A DNA stretch of 34,844 nt from an uncultured Oscillospiraceae bacterium (GCA_947629795.1 CANRFC010000031.1:1-34844), one strand, 5' to 3'; shown: positions 22,712 to 30,540, counted from the stretch's first letter. The notes: generated by a model not told the origin, from the letters alone. Made by a program: numbers and translations.

Positions 22712-23638
22712 TTACTTGTCCAGCTTGATGCGGGGATCCACCCAGGCGGACACCACATCGGAGAGAAGGTTCATCACAATGACCAGGAAGCCCATGAAGA
22801 TGGTCAGACCCATGATCAGGGTGTAATCCCGGTTGGTCACGCTGCCCACGAACTCCGAGCCGATGCCGGGAATGGAGAACAGGGTCTCCACCACAAAGCT
22901 GCCGGTGAGCAGATTGGCAATGAGGGGCCCGGCATAGGTCACCACCGGGAGCAGGGCGTTGCGCAGGCCGTGCTTGAGGACCACCACCCACTTGGCGGTG
23001 CCCTTGGACTTGGCCAGCACCATGTAGTCCTGCCGCATGACCTCCATCATGCTGGTGCGGGTGAGCCGGGAAATCATGGCCACCGGATGGAGGGAGACGG
23101 CGATGGTGGGCAGCACATAGTGCAGCGGCGTCTTCAGTCCGATGGTCGGGAATATCTCTAAGTAGACGCCGAAGACCAGCATGAGGAAGAGGGCCAGCAG
23201 GAAGTTGGGCACGCTGACGCCGATGGTGGACAGGAGCATCACAAAGTTATTGAGGGTCCTGCTCTTGGACAGGGCCGCCGTGATACCCAGCCCGATGCCC
23301 ACCACCATGGAAAAGACAAAGGCGGTCAGACCCAGGCGCATGGTCACCGGGGCAGTGGTGGAGATGATGTCCACCACGCTCTTGCCCTTCTTGATCAGGG
23401 AGTCGCCCAGATCTCCGTGGGCCAGGCCCTTCATGTAGATCCCGAACTGCTCGGTCAGCGGCTTGTCCAGGCCGTACTTGGCCTCGAGCTGCGCATACTG
23501 CTTCTGCGCGGCAACAGACTCGTCGTCATTGATAAAGGGAGAGCCGGGTATGATCCGCATGAGAAAAAACGTGGCCGTGATCAGAAAGAGCATGGTCAGC
23601 AGGCCGATGAACACCCGTCTCGCGATATACTTCAGCAT
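22712..23638 (-). CDS. oppB: Peptide ABC transporter permease, OppB type
   Basis: A 308-residue permease and the first gene of the operon. It begins MLKYIARRVFIGLLTMLFLI with the first membrane span and the usual RIIPGSPF loop, has DYMVLAKSKGTAKWVVVLKH as the ATPase-coupling loop, and ends SAWVDPRIKL, the standard end of this family. AGGAGG lies 6 bases before the ATG. A near-consensus promoter lies about 85 bases upstream. Confidence 0.93.
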   Translation of the reverse strand: MLKYIARRVFIGLLTMLFLITATFFLMRIIPGSPFINDDESVAAQKQYAQLEAKYGLDKPLTEQFGIYMKGLAHGDLGDSLIKKGKSVVDIISTTAPVTMRLGLTAFVFSMVVGIGLGITAALSKSRTLNNFVMLLSTIGVSVPNFLLALFLMLVFGVYLEIFPTIGLKTPLHYVLPTIAVSLHPVAMISRLTRTSMMEVMRQDYMVLAKSKGTAKWVVVLKHGLRNALLPVVTYAGPLIANLLTGSFVVETLFSIPGIGSEFVGSVTNRDYTLIMGLTIFMGFLVIVMNLLSDVVSAWVDPRIKLDK

Positions 23639-23720
23639 GGCTGCCCTCCTGTGTTTCATTTCGTTGAGAAAAAATCTCTAAAATTTTTTAATTTTGAAGC
23701 TTTGTCCCACTATGTGTGAA

Positions 23721-23749
23721 ATTATACACGAGCCTTCGACAAAATGCAA
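23721..23749 (-). promoter_or_regulatory. Promoter of the opp operon
   Basis: On the minus strand TTGCAT and TATAAT are separated by 17 bases. The -10 lies inside an imperfect palindrome GTGTATAATTTCACAC, which could be an operator. The leader to oppB is about 75 bases and AT-rich. Confidence 0.85.
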
Positions 23750-23851
23750 GGTGAATTCTTGGAAATTTCTGTTCTGACGCGCATATTTTTCAATTCCGGA
23801 GAGAGCGCCCCCCTCTTCCCTCTCCCTCCGACCCCTGAAAACAGCGAAAGA

Positions 23852-23884
23852 GGCCGGCGTGGGGGAGATCCCCCCGCGCCGGCC
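23852..23884 (-). terminator. Terminator-like hairpin after the C_GCAxxG gene
   Basis: GGCCGGCG pairs with CGCCGGCC, with an inner GGGGG/CCCCC stem. On the minus strand it is followed by TCTTTCGCTGTTTTC, an imperfect T tract. It lies about 30 bases after the stop of the minus-strand gene. Confidence 0.7.
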
Positions 23885-23914
23885 CCCCCTTTGGGCCGAT
23901 TTGATAAATTCAGA

Positions 23915-24322
23915 TCAGATCTCCTGCAAATACTCATCCAGGGCCTGGATGGCCAGCTCCACCGTCTTGATGCAGCGCAGCCCGTCGTCCTTGCGGTAAA
24001 TAGGCTTGAGCTGGGCGCAGTTGACGCCCACGTTGCCGGTGGCTTCCTCAAACTTCTTCACCAGGCCGGCGCACAGGGGGCCGAAGCCCGGGGTGGCGTG
24101 GGCGCGGCCCTCCACCTTCATCTTGCTCAGGGCCGCCATGGCGCCGCACAGGGCGCCGCAGACTCCCTCGCAGCCCATGCCGGCACCAAAACCGCTGACC
24201 AGCTTGACGTCCTCGTCGCTCAGGCCCAGCCCGTAGATCTCGTTGGCAGCGAGAAGGGTGCTCTCGGCACAGTTGTGGTCGGTCTCAATAAAGTACTTGT
24301 AGATGATGGCATACTTGTCCAT
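23915..24322 (-). CDS. C_GCAxxG_C_C family redox-type protein
   Basis: A 135-residue cysteine-rich protein of the C_GCAxxG_C_C family. The signature is GAGMGCEGVCGALCGAMAAL (Cys51, Cys55, Cys59), with further cysteines at 18, 84, 102 and 117, consistent with a metal or redox centre. There is no signal peptide. GGAGGGG precedes the ATG. It follows the Dabb-domain gene by 33 bases in one transcript that is divergent from the lysR-like gene. The biochemical role of this family is not established to my knowledge; it often sits with redox genes in anaerobes. Confidence 0.85.
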   Translation of the reverse strand: MDKYAIIYKYFIETDHNCAESTLLAANEIYGLGLSDEDVKLVSGFGAGMGCEGVCGALCGAMAALSKMKVEGRAHATPGFGPLCAGLVKKFEEATGNVGVNCAQLKPIYRKDDGLRCIKTVELAIQALDEYLQEI

Positions 24323-24355
24323 ATGTACCCCTCCTGTCTTTTTCTCCGGCGCCGA

Positions 24356-24646
24356 TCAATACTCGTAATCGGCGGTGACGCTGCTGATGGAATGGGCGCC
24401 CAGGAAGGCCTTCACCACATCGCAGTGGTACGGGTCCTGGGCATAGGCCTGCAGGGCCTCCATGTCGTCCACGTCCGCCTGCAGGCACACGTCGCAGGAC
24501 CGGTCGGAGTGGAGCAGGTCGATGTCGGCCCGCAGCCCCCGGAGCTGAGGCACCTTCCCCACCATAGACAGGATGATCTTCTGGGCCTCCGCGCACAGTT
24601 CCGGCGTGCTGTCCCTGAACTTGAACATGACGATATGTTTGACCAT
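24356..24646 (-). CDS. Dabb (stress-responsive A/B barrel) domain protein
   Basis: A 96-residue dimeric alpha/beta-barrel domain protein. MVKHIVMFKFRDSTPELCAE is the standard start, with GKVPQLRGLRADIDLLHSDR and a final DYEY as further family features. AAAGGAAGG lies upstream of the ATG. It is the first gene of a two-gene transcript divergent from the lysR-like gene, so probably under its control. Dabb proteins include small enzymes and proteins of unknown role; no catalytic residue can be assigned here. Confidence 0.85.
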   Translation of the reverse strand: MVKHIVMFKFRDSTPELCAEAQKIILSMVGKVPQLRGLRADIDLLHSDRSCDVCLQADVDDMEALQAYAQDPYHCDVVKAFLGAHSISSVTADYEY

Positions 24647-24678
24647 ATTTTCCGCCTTCCTTTCTTATCTTGTGGCAT

Positions 24679-24708
24679 ATTATAAATCGACTGACTGTGG
24701 TTTGTCCA
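24679..24708 (-). promoter_or_regulatory. Promoter for the Dabb/C_GCAxxG transcript
   Basis: On the minus strand TGGACA and a perfect TATAAT are separated by 18 bases, just upstream of the Dabb ribosome binding site. It faces away from the lysR promoter. Confidence 0.6.
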
Positions 24709-24720
24709 GCCCTATTATAT

Positions 24721-24751
24721 CACTTGACAAATAAATGTAAAGTGTTATAAT
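24721..24751 (+). promoter_or_regulatory. lysR promoter overlapped by a LysR-type inverted repeat
   Basis: TTGACA (24724-24729) and TATAAT (24746-24751) are separated by 16 bases. The repeat CACTTGACA / TGTAAAGTG (24721-24729 and 24736-24744, 8 of 9 complementary) covers the -35 region, as expected for an autoregulated LysR site that also faces the divergent Dabb gene. Confidence 0.75.
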
Positions 24752-24797
24752 ATATTTGATTTGTTAGATAAATCCTTAACATAACGGAGGTGTCTGT

Positions 24798-25673
24798 ATG
24801 ACGATACGGGAAATGCGGGTCTTCTACACGGTAGCCGAGTGTGGGAAGATGGTGGACGCCTCCGCCCAGCTCTATATCGCCCCCGCCTCGGTCAGCCAGA
24901 CCATCGCCAACATCGAGGCGGAATTCGGTGTCAAGCTCTTCGAGCGGCTGAGCAAAAAGCTGTACATCACCGACGCCGGCTCCAAGCTGCTGGTCTATGT
25001 CAAGCACCTTCTGAACCTCTACGACGAGATGGAAAAGGCCATCAAGGCCGGGGACGACTCCCTGGCCGTGCGCATCTACTCGGTCAGCAGCGTGGCGGCC
25101 TACCGCCTGCCCTATACCCTCCAGACCTGCCAGAAGAAGTGCCCCGGCACCGACTTCCAGGTCACCGAGGGCAAGCCCAAGGAGATCGAGGAGGCCCTGC
25201 TGCAAAACAGCGCCGACGCGGGCATCATGGTGGGGAAGGTCCACAACAAGGACCTGATCTCCATTCCCGTGTGGAAGGACCGGGTGGTATTCATCTGCGG
25301 CGACGGCAGCCCCTTCTGCGGCCGCAAAAGGGTCTCCCCCGCCGAGCTGCAGGACGTCCCCTTCATCCTGTCGGAGCGGGGCCGCATCGCCCGGGACCTG
25401 CTGGACGAGGTGCTGAAAAAGCACGATATCGCCGTCCGCCGGCACTGGGAGTGCCGGAATTTCGACTCCATCGTCAACGCCGTGCGGATGAACTACGGCG
25501 TGTCCGTCATCTCCAAGATGTGGCTGGAGACTGATTTCAAGGACGCCAAGCTCAACAGCTTTGAGCTGGAGGGAGAGGACCTGTCCTACGACGTCTCCCT
25601 GGTCTATCACAAGGACAAGCACATCTTCCCGGCGCTGAACTGCTTTCTGTCGGCTTTTCAGGGGAAATGCTGA
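24798..25673 (+). CDS. LysR-family transcription regulator
   Basis: A 291-residue LysR regulator. The winged HTH is at about 1-60 (MTIREMRVFYTVAECGKMVD, then APASVSQTIANIEAEFGVKLFER) and the periplasmic-binding-like effector domain at about 90-290. CGGAGGTG precedes the ATG. It is divergent from the Dabb/C_GCAxxG pair and followed after about 40 bases by ridA, so it probably controls both directions and perhaps the convergent PLP-enzyme genes. The effector is unknown; an amino acid or its keto product is a guess from the neighbours. Confidence 0.93.
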   Translation: MTIREMRVFYTVAECGKMVDASAQLYIAPASVSQTIANIEAEFGVKLFERLSKKLYITDAGSKLLVYVKHLLNLYDEMEKAIKAGDDSLAVRIYSVSSVAAYRLPYTLQTCQKKCPGTDFQVTEGKPKEIEEALLQNSADAGIMVGKVHNKDLISIPVWKDRVVFICGDGSPFCGRKRVSPAELQDVPFILSERGRIARDLLDEVLKKHDIAVRRHWECRNFDSIVNAVRMNYGVSVISKMWLETDFKDAKLNSFELEGEDLSYDVSLVYHKDKHIFPALNCFLSAFQGKC

Positions 25674-25715
25674 ACCTGAGCCAAATAAGACAAACCCAAA
25701 AAGGAGAAATGCAAA

Positions 25716-26090
25716 ATGGAAGAAATCGTCACAAAAGGCGCCCCTGCTGCCATCGGCCCCTACTCTCAGGGCATGACCCACGGCGGTCTGGTCTTCGCCT
25801 CCGGCCAGATCCACATTGACCCGGCCACCGGCGAGCTGGTCCAGGGCACCGTAGCGGAGAAGACCCTGCGCTGCATCATGAACGCCAAGGCCGTGCTGGA
25901 GGCCGGCGGCAGCGACCTGTCCAAGGTCATCAAGGCCACCGTGTTCCTCTCCGACATGTCCCTGTTCGGCGAGATGAATGCCGTCTACGAGCAGCACTTC
26001 TCCAAGCCCGCCCCCGCCCGCTCCTGCGTGGCCGTCAAGCAGCTCCCCAAGGGAGCCGACGTGGAGATCGAGCTCATCGCCTACCGTTAA
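25716..26090 (+). CDS. ridA: RidA-family enamine/imine deaminase
   Basis: A 124-residue RidA (YjgF/YER057c/UK114) protein. It hydrolyses reactive enamine/imine intermediates such as 2-aminoacrylate released by PLP enzymes. Visible: IGPYSQGMTHGGLVFASGQI, the conserved AKAVLEAGGSDLSKVIKATV helix-strand, and the C-terminal PARSCVAVKQLPKGADVEIE with the substrate-carboxylate-binding Arg and catalytic Glu. AAGGAGAA precedes the ATG. It follows lysR and converges on a PLP-enzyme operon, a fitting partner. A strong terminator follows. Confidence 0.94.
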   Translation: MEEIVTKGAPAAIGPYSQGMTHGGLVFASGQIHIDPATGELVQGTVAEKTLRCIMNAKAVLEAGGSDLSKVIKATVFLSDMSLFGEMNAVYEQHFSKPAPARSCVAVKQLPKGADVEIELIAYR

Positions 26091-26110
26091 AAGCTCCAAC
26101 AAGTTCAAAA

Positions 26111-26140
26111 GGACGCCGGGCCTGGCCCGGCGTCCTTTTT
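26111..26140 (+). terminator. Intrinsic terminator after ridA, bidirectional
   Basis: GGACGCCGGGCC and GGCCCGGCGTCC form a perfect stem followed by TTTTT; an A-run on the left side makes it usable by the convergent PLP-enzyme transcript as well. Confidence 0.9.
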
Positions 26141-26171
26141 GCGCTTTTTCAGATCAGAGGCCCTCGCCGGC

Positions 26172-27344
26172 TCAGCACCCCGCGTCGATCTCCCGCAGGA
26201 CCTTCACGGCGGTGTCCACATTCTCCGAGGTGTTGAAGAAGTCGATGCCGATGCGGATGTAGCTGGGCATGATGGTCACGAACATGTTGTGCCTGTCCAG
26301 CACCTCCCGCACCAGGTCGGTCTTGCCCTGGGGGTAGTAGACGATGACCATGCCGGAGCGGCGCGCCTCGGGCCAGTCGGACAGGCCGATGCGCAGGTTC
26401 TTCAGCCCGGCGGCCTTCTCCCGCAGCTCGGCCTCCAGGGCCCGGATGCGCGCCTCGGTCTCCTCGGGGCCCACGGCCAGCAGGATGTTCAGGGCCTTGG
26501 ACATGGCATAGATGCCGGCAAAGTTGAAGTTGCCCGCCTCGAACTTCCGGGCGTCGCCGTACCAGGGCAGCCCCTCGGTCTCCAGGAGCTGGGCGGGGGT
26601 GGGCTCGCTTGCCAGGCTCTCCTTGGAAGCGGTGGCGGGGGTGAGCTTCTTCTGGAGCTCGTGGGAGCAGAAGATGAACCCGTTGCCGTAGCTGCACAGC
26701 AGGGCCTTGTGGGAGCCGGTGGCGGCGTAGTCGATGTTCATGGCCTTCACGTCCACCTTCATCCGGCCCACAGACTGCATGATATCCACCGAGTAGATGA
26801 TCCCCTTCTCCCGGCACAGCCGGCCGATGGCGGCCACGTCGGCGTGGAAGCCGGTCTCGAAGGCCACCGAGGAGATGGACACCACCCGGGTGCGCTCGTC
26901 GATCACGGCGGCGATGTCCTCGGGGGTAAAGCCGCCGTCGTGGCTCTTGACCACCTTCAGGCCCACACCCTTGCGCTCCAGGTTCTTCCACTGGTAGAGG
27001 TTGGCGAAGTTCTCCAGATCAGTGATGACCACATTGTCTCCCTCATGCCAGTCCAGGCTCTCCTGGAGCACGGCAATGCCCTGAGAGGTGTTGGGGGCGT
27101 AGGCCACCTCGTCGCTGTCGCAGTTGATGAGCTTGGCGATCTGGGCCCGGTTGGCGTTGATCATCTCATAGGCCTTGGCCCGGGCCTTCACCCCGTGGGC
27201 CTTGACGCAATCCTCCACGAACTCGGAATAGGCCCGCTGCACCGACACCGGGGGCAGGGACACCGAGCAGACGTTGAAATAGGTGATCTCCTCCAGGAAG
27301 GGGAACTCCCGGCGGACCAGTTCTTGCAGCTCCATATCCGTCAT
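26172..27344 (-). CDS. Class-V aminotransferase-fold PLP enzyme (copy 1)
   Basis: A 390-residue PLP enzyme of the class-V aminotransferase superfamily (cysteine desulfurase/isopenicillin-N-epimerase-like). Asp187 and Gln190 in YSVDIMQSVGR bind the cofactor ring, and Lys213 in AATGSHKALL is the Schiff-base lysine. NANRAQIAKLINCDSDEVAY and NTSQGIAVLQ are the usual phosphate-binding region. There is no mobile cysteine loop typical of cysteine desulfurases near the C-terminus, so lyase, epimerase or transaminase activity is equally possible. It is paralogous to the enzyme at 27846-29009, with long shared strings (LPPVSVQ, NANRAQ, LYQWK, VDIMQS, FEAGNFNF). It is the last gene of a three-gene transcript, 4 bases after the YbaK-like gene. 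Confidence 0.9.
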   Translation of the reverse strand: MTDMELQELVRREFPFLEEITYFNVCSVSLPPVSVQRAYSEFVEDCVKAHGVKARAKAYEMINANRAQIAKLINCDSDEVAYAPNTSQGIAVLQESLDWHEGDNVVITDLENFANLYQWKNLERKGVGLKVVKSHDGGFTPEDIAAVIDERTRVVSISSVAFETGFHADVAAIGRLCREKGIIYSVDIMQSVGRMKVDVKAMNIDYAATGSHKALLCSYGNGFIFCSHELQKKLTPATASKESLASEPTPAQLLETEGLPWYGDARKFEAGNFNFAGIYAMSKALNILLAVGPEETEARIRALEAELREKAAGLKNLRIGLSDWPEARRSGMVIVYYPQGKTDLVREVLDRHNMFVTIMPSYIRIGIDFFNTSENVDTAVKVLREIDAGC

Positions 27345-27348
27345 ACCT

Positions 27349-27843
27349 TCACGACCTTTCTTGATTTTCCTCCCGGCACAGCTGCCGGAAAACGCCTCCG
27401 GTGACCCGCCGGAGCTCCGAGGGAGCCAGCTCCATCAGCAGCCCCAGCCGCCCGCCGTTGAGGCAGATCTTCTCCTTTTGCTCCATGCTCTTATCCAGGA
27501 ACACCGGGTAGCCGCCGCGCATCCCCAAGGGGGTGCAGCAGCCCTTCACATACCCACCGGTGATCTCCGGCAGGGCCCCCTGAGGGGCCAGCCTGAGCCG
27601 GTTCTCCCCCACCATCTGGGCCACTCCCTCAAAGTCCAGGTTGGCCGGGGAGGGGATGACGCACACATAGGTCCGGTGCCCCGACCCCCGGCACACCAGG
27701 GTCTTGTACACCTCCCCGGCGGGAAAGCCGGTGAGCTCCGCGATCCTCGCGGCGGAGAGGGTCGGGTCGGCGGGATATCCATAGGTCTTGTACGCCGCCC
27801 CGGCGGCCTCCATGGCCAGCTGAGCGGGGGTCTTCCCGTCCAC
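27349..27843 (-). CDS. ybaK: YbaK/EbsC-type aminoacyl-tRNA deacylase
   Basis: A 164-residue YbaK-fold protein; family members hydrolyse mis-charged tRNA, typically Cys-tRNA(Pro) or Ala-tRNA(Pro). Conserved segments: GEVYKTLVCRGSGHRTYVCV (the catalytic-lysine strand), ITGGYVKGCCTPLGMRGGYP (the GGxxPxG-type loop) and VFLDKSMEQKEKICLNGGRL. The start is GTG just after the stop of the upstream PLP gene, giving a family-typical N-terminus; an ATG ten codons in is an alternative. It sits between two paralogous PLP enzymes, a context suggesting it protects translation from an amino acid that these enzymes handle (inference). Confidence 0.88.
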   Translation of the reverse strand: MDGKTPAQLAMEAAGAAYKTYGYPADPTLSAARIAELTGFPAGEVYKTLVCRGSGHRTYVCVIPSPANLDFEGVAQMVGENRLRLAPQGALPEITGGYVKGCCTPLGMRGGYPVFLDKSMEQKEKICLNGGRLGLLMELAPSELRRVTGGVFRQLCREENQERS

Positions 27844-27845
27844 GG

Positions 27846-29009
27846 TCAGAACAGCCCGTCCATCTCGTGGAGGGCATCCAGGGCGGTGTTGATATCCTTG
27901 TCGTTGTTGTAGAAGTCCACGGTCAGGCGGAGATAGCTGTCCTTCACCGTGCCGTAGACCTTGTGCCTGGCCACGATCTCCTTGATCTCATCCACCTTGC
28001 CGGTGGGATAGTGGGCGATGAGGATGCCCGACCAGTTCTTCTCGGGCAGATCGGCCAGGCCGAAGTGGATGTGCTTCAGGTCCTCTCCCCCGGCGCGCAT
28101 GGTCCGCTCCAGGTACCGCACCCGGCCCTCGATGTTGTCCATCCCCACGTCCAGCAGGAGCTTCAGGGCCTTGGACATGGCGTAGATGCCGTCGAAGTTG
28201 AAGTTGCCCGCCTCAAAGCGCCGGGCATCGGTATGCCAGGGCAAGGGGTCCATCTGGTACATCTCCCAGGCCGAGGGCTTGGCATTCATGCTCTCCTTGG
28301 AGGCGGTGTAGGGGGTCAGCCTGTCCTGGAGCTCGGGGGAGCAGTAGAAGAACCCGCTGCCGTAGGTGCACAGCAGGCCCTTGTGGGAGCCGGTGGCGGC
28401 AAAGTCCATGTGCATGGCCTGCACGTCGATGGGCAGCCGGCCGATGGACTGCATGATATCCACGGCGTAGATCACCCCGTGGCGGTGACACATCTCCCCG
28501 ATCTCGGCCACGTCGGCGTTGAACCCCGACTCAAAGCCGATGGAGGTGATGCACACCAGCCGGGTGTGCTCATCGATGAGCTTCTCCACATCCTCCACCG
28601 TATAGGCCCCGTCGTGGCTGCGGATCATCCGCAGCTCCACGCCCTTGCGCTCCAGGTGCTTCCACTGATAGAGGTTGGCGTAGTTCTCCAGGTCGGAGAT
28701 GATCACGTTGTCCCCGGGCTTCCAGTCCATGCCCACCTGGAGCACGGTGAGGCCGTAGGTGGTGTTGCAGGCGTACCCGATCTCGCTGGGCTCACAGTTG
28801 ATAAGCTGGGCGGCCTGGGCCCGGTTGGCGTTAATCATGGCGTAGGAGCGCTCCCGGGTGTCCTCGCCGTGCTGGGAGACATACTCCCGGACAAATTCGG
28901 TGTAGGCGTTCTGCACCGACACCGGGGGCAGACACACCGAGCCGATCTCAAAAAAGGCGATGTCCTCTAAAAAGCCGAACTCACGACGGCGCAGTTCTTC
29001 CCAATCCAT
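27846..29009 (-). CDS. Class-V aminotransferase-fold PLP enzyme (copy 2)
   Basis: A 387-residue PLP enzyme of the class-V superfamily, paralogous to the gene at 26172-27344. Asp184 in YAVDIMQSIGR and Lys210 in AATGSHKGLL are the cofactor residues. The C-terminal half keeps RFEAGNFNFDGIYAMSKALK, a segment shared by both copies. GGAGTGATC lies before the ATG. It is the first gene of the transcript PLP enzyme, YbaK, PLP enzyme. Differences from copy 1 include EIGSVCLPP versus NVCSVSLPP near the N-terminus and NTTYGLTVLQ versus NTSQGIAVLQ, so substrates may differ. The reaction is unknown; both copies look catalytically intact. Confidence 0.9.
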   Translation of the reverse strand: MDWEELRRREFGFLEDIAFFEIGSVCLPPVSVQNAYTEFVREYVSQHGEDTRERSYAMINANRAQAAQLINCEPSEIGYACNTTYGLTVLQVGMDWKPGDNVIISDLENYANLYQWKHLERKGVELRMIRSHDGAYTVEDVEKLIDEHTRLVCITSIGFESGFNADVAEIGEMCHRHGVIYAVDIMQSIGRLPIDVQAMHMDFAATGSHKGLLCTYGSGFFYCSPELQDRLTPYTASKESMNAKPSAWEMYQMDPLPWHTDARRFEAGNFNFDGIYAMSKALKLLLDVGMDNIEGRVRYLERTMRAGGEDLKHIHFGLADLPEKNWSGILIAHYPTGKVDEIKEIVARHKVYGTVKDSYLRLTVDFYNNDKDINTALDALHEMDGLF

Positions 29010-29125
29010 AGGGGATCACTCCTTAAAAATGTATTTCTGCGGTCTCAACGCTTCCGGGCCTCTTTGCCCGTCAGGACTATCATACCAGAGAAATGTCCCC
29101 GGTTCCAGTCCGAATTTTCACAGCA

Positions 29126-29154
29126 GGCCCCGCGCACGCAAGGCACGCGGAGCC
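29126..29154 (-). terminator. Hairpin after the symporter gene
   Basis: On the minus strand GGCTCCGCG pairs with CGCGGGGCC (one G-U pair) about 40 bases after the symporter stop. No T-run follows, so it is a weak or Rho-assisted terminator, or a processing hairpin. Confidence 0.4.
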
Positions 29155-29193
29155 CACTGAAAGGCTTTCGCCGGTTTTTAGGTCTTTTGAATC

Positions 29194-30444
29194 TTACTCG
29201 GCCTTCTGAGCCATGGTCATCTCCCGCTCCTTGCCGGTGTAGGCCACGATGACGGTGCCGGCCAGATCGCCCAGGCAGTTGCAGGTGGTCTGGGCCATCT
29301 CGTTGAAGGTGAACACGCCGGAGATCATGGCAACCACCTCAAGGGGCATATCGAAGGCGGTCATGAGGATGGCCAGGACCACCAGGCCGCCGCCGGGCAT
29401 GCTGCTGCCGCCGGTGGTGATGATCAGGCCCAGGAGGATGACCCGGAAGAGCACGTCGGGGCTCAGAGGCACACCCACAGCCTGGGCGGCGAAGAGGAAG
29501 GCCACGCCCAGCATGATGGAAGTGCCGTCCTTGTTGATCTGGGCGCCCAGGGGAATGGTGAAGCTGTGGATGGCCTTGGGCACGTCCAGCTCGTCGGCGC
29601 AGCCCATGCTCACCGGAATGGTGGCCAGGCTGGAGCAGGAGGAGAACGCCGTGAGGATGGTGGGGATGGCGCTCTTGATGAACCGGATGGGATTCATCCG
29701 GGCCAGCACGGACACCAGAACGATGTAGACGACGATCATGACGGCCGCGCCGATGTAGATGGAGCCCACGAACTTGGCCAGGTTGCCGAACAGGGAGGCG
29801 CCATACTTGCCCACGGTGGAGGAGATCAGGCCGAACACACCGATGGGGGCGTAGAGCATCACCGCGCCGATGAACTTGGCGAACAGGCGGGACAGGCTGG
29901 TGAAGGTGCCCGAGAGGTGATCCTTATGCTCCTTGGGCAGGAACAGGATGACCAGGCCCACCATGGCGCTGAAGACCACGATCTTGTCCATCTGGCCCTT
30001 GGCCATGGCGTCAAAGATGTTGGTGGGGATCAGGCCGATGATGGTGTCGAAGATGCTGGGAACGGTGCCCACAGCGCCCTCATAGGTGCCCTCCAGCACC
30101 ACGCCCACGCCGGGCTTGACCACGGAGCCGACCCCCAGGCCCACCGCCACGGCAAAGGCCGTGGTGGCCATGTAGTACAGCAGGATCTTGCCGCCCACGC
30201 GACCCGCCATCTTGGGGTCGTCCATGGAGGAGATGCCCGAGATCAGGTTACACATGACCAGAGGCACCGTGAGCATCTTCAGGAAATTGAGGAACAGGGT
30301 ACCCAGGGGCTGCAGGGCGGTGGCCTTTTCCCCGAAGACAAAGCCCACGATGGCGCCCAGGATCAGCGCCGTCAGCATCTTTGTCAGGTGGGGAATACTC
30401 TTGTACATCGCCCACAAGCCTTTCTTCTTTTTCTCTTCTGCCAT
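29194..30444 (-). CDS. Dicarboxylate/amino-acid:cation symporter (DAACS)
   Basis: A 416-residue membrane transporter of the DAACS (GltP/GltT/DctA) family. It carries amino acids or C4-dicarboxylates with Na+ or H+. Visible: the first span region (MLTALILGAIVGFVFGE), FLKMLTVPLVMCNLISGISS, the HP1 serine-rich tip AFSSCSSLATIPVSM, the substrate/cation site GAQINKDGTSI (NKDGT in place of the common NMDGT) and the HP2/TM8 region SSMPGGGLVVLAI. AGGGGAG lies before the chosen ATG. The gene has its own promoter with an inverted repeat in the leader, and lies just upstream of the PLP-enzyme transcript. The amino-acid substrate is inferred from neighbours. Confidence 0.93.
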   Translation of the reverse strand: MAEEKKKKGLWAMYKSIPHLTKMLTALILGAIVGFVFGEKATALQPLGTLFLNFLKMLTVPLVMCNLISGISSMDDPKMAGRVGGKILLYYMATTAFAVAVGLGVGSVVKPGVGVVLEGTYEGAVGTVPSIFDTIIGLIPTNIFDAMAKGQMDKIVVFSAMVGLVILFLPKEHKDHLSGTFTSLSRLFAKFIGAVMLYAPIGVFGLISSTVGKYGASLFGNLAKFVGSIYIGAAVMIVVYIVLVSVLARMNPIRFIKSAIPTILTAFSSCSSLATIPVSMGCADELDVPKAIHSFTIPLGAQINKDGTSIMLGVAFLFAAQAVGVPLSPDVLFRVILLGLIITTGGSSMPGGGLVVLAILMTAFDMPLEVVAMISGVFTFNEMAQTTCNCLGDLAGTVIVAYTGKEREMTMAQKAE

Positions 30445-30471
30445 TTTAATTTTCTCCCCTCTTCTGTTTTT

Positions 30472-30540
30472 GTCAGATGTGTCAAAAATTGTCTCATCTG
30501 ACTTCGTCATTATTTTAACATCTGTGCAATTGAATGTAAA
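30472..30540 (-). promoter_or_regulatory. Symporter promoter with leader operator
   Basis: On the minus strand TTTACA (30535-30540) and TAAAAT (30512-30517) are 17 bases apart. Just downstream, GTCAGATG (30472-30479) and CATCTGAC (30495-30502) form a perfect 8-base inverted repeat with 15-base spacing, a likely repressor site that would block early transcription. Confidence 0.65.

Noticed and set aside
24720-26108. A 462-codon minus-strand frame
   Set aside because: It is antisense to lysR and ridA and has no ribosome binding site or recognisable domain.
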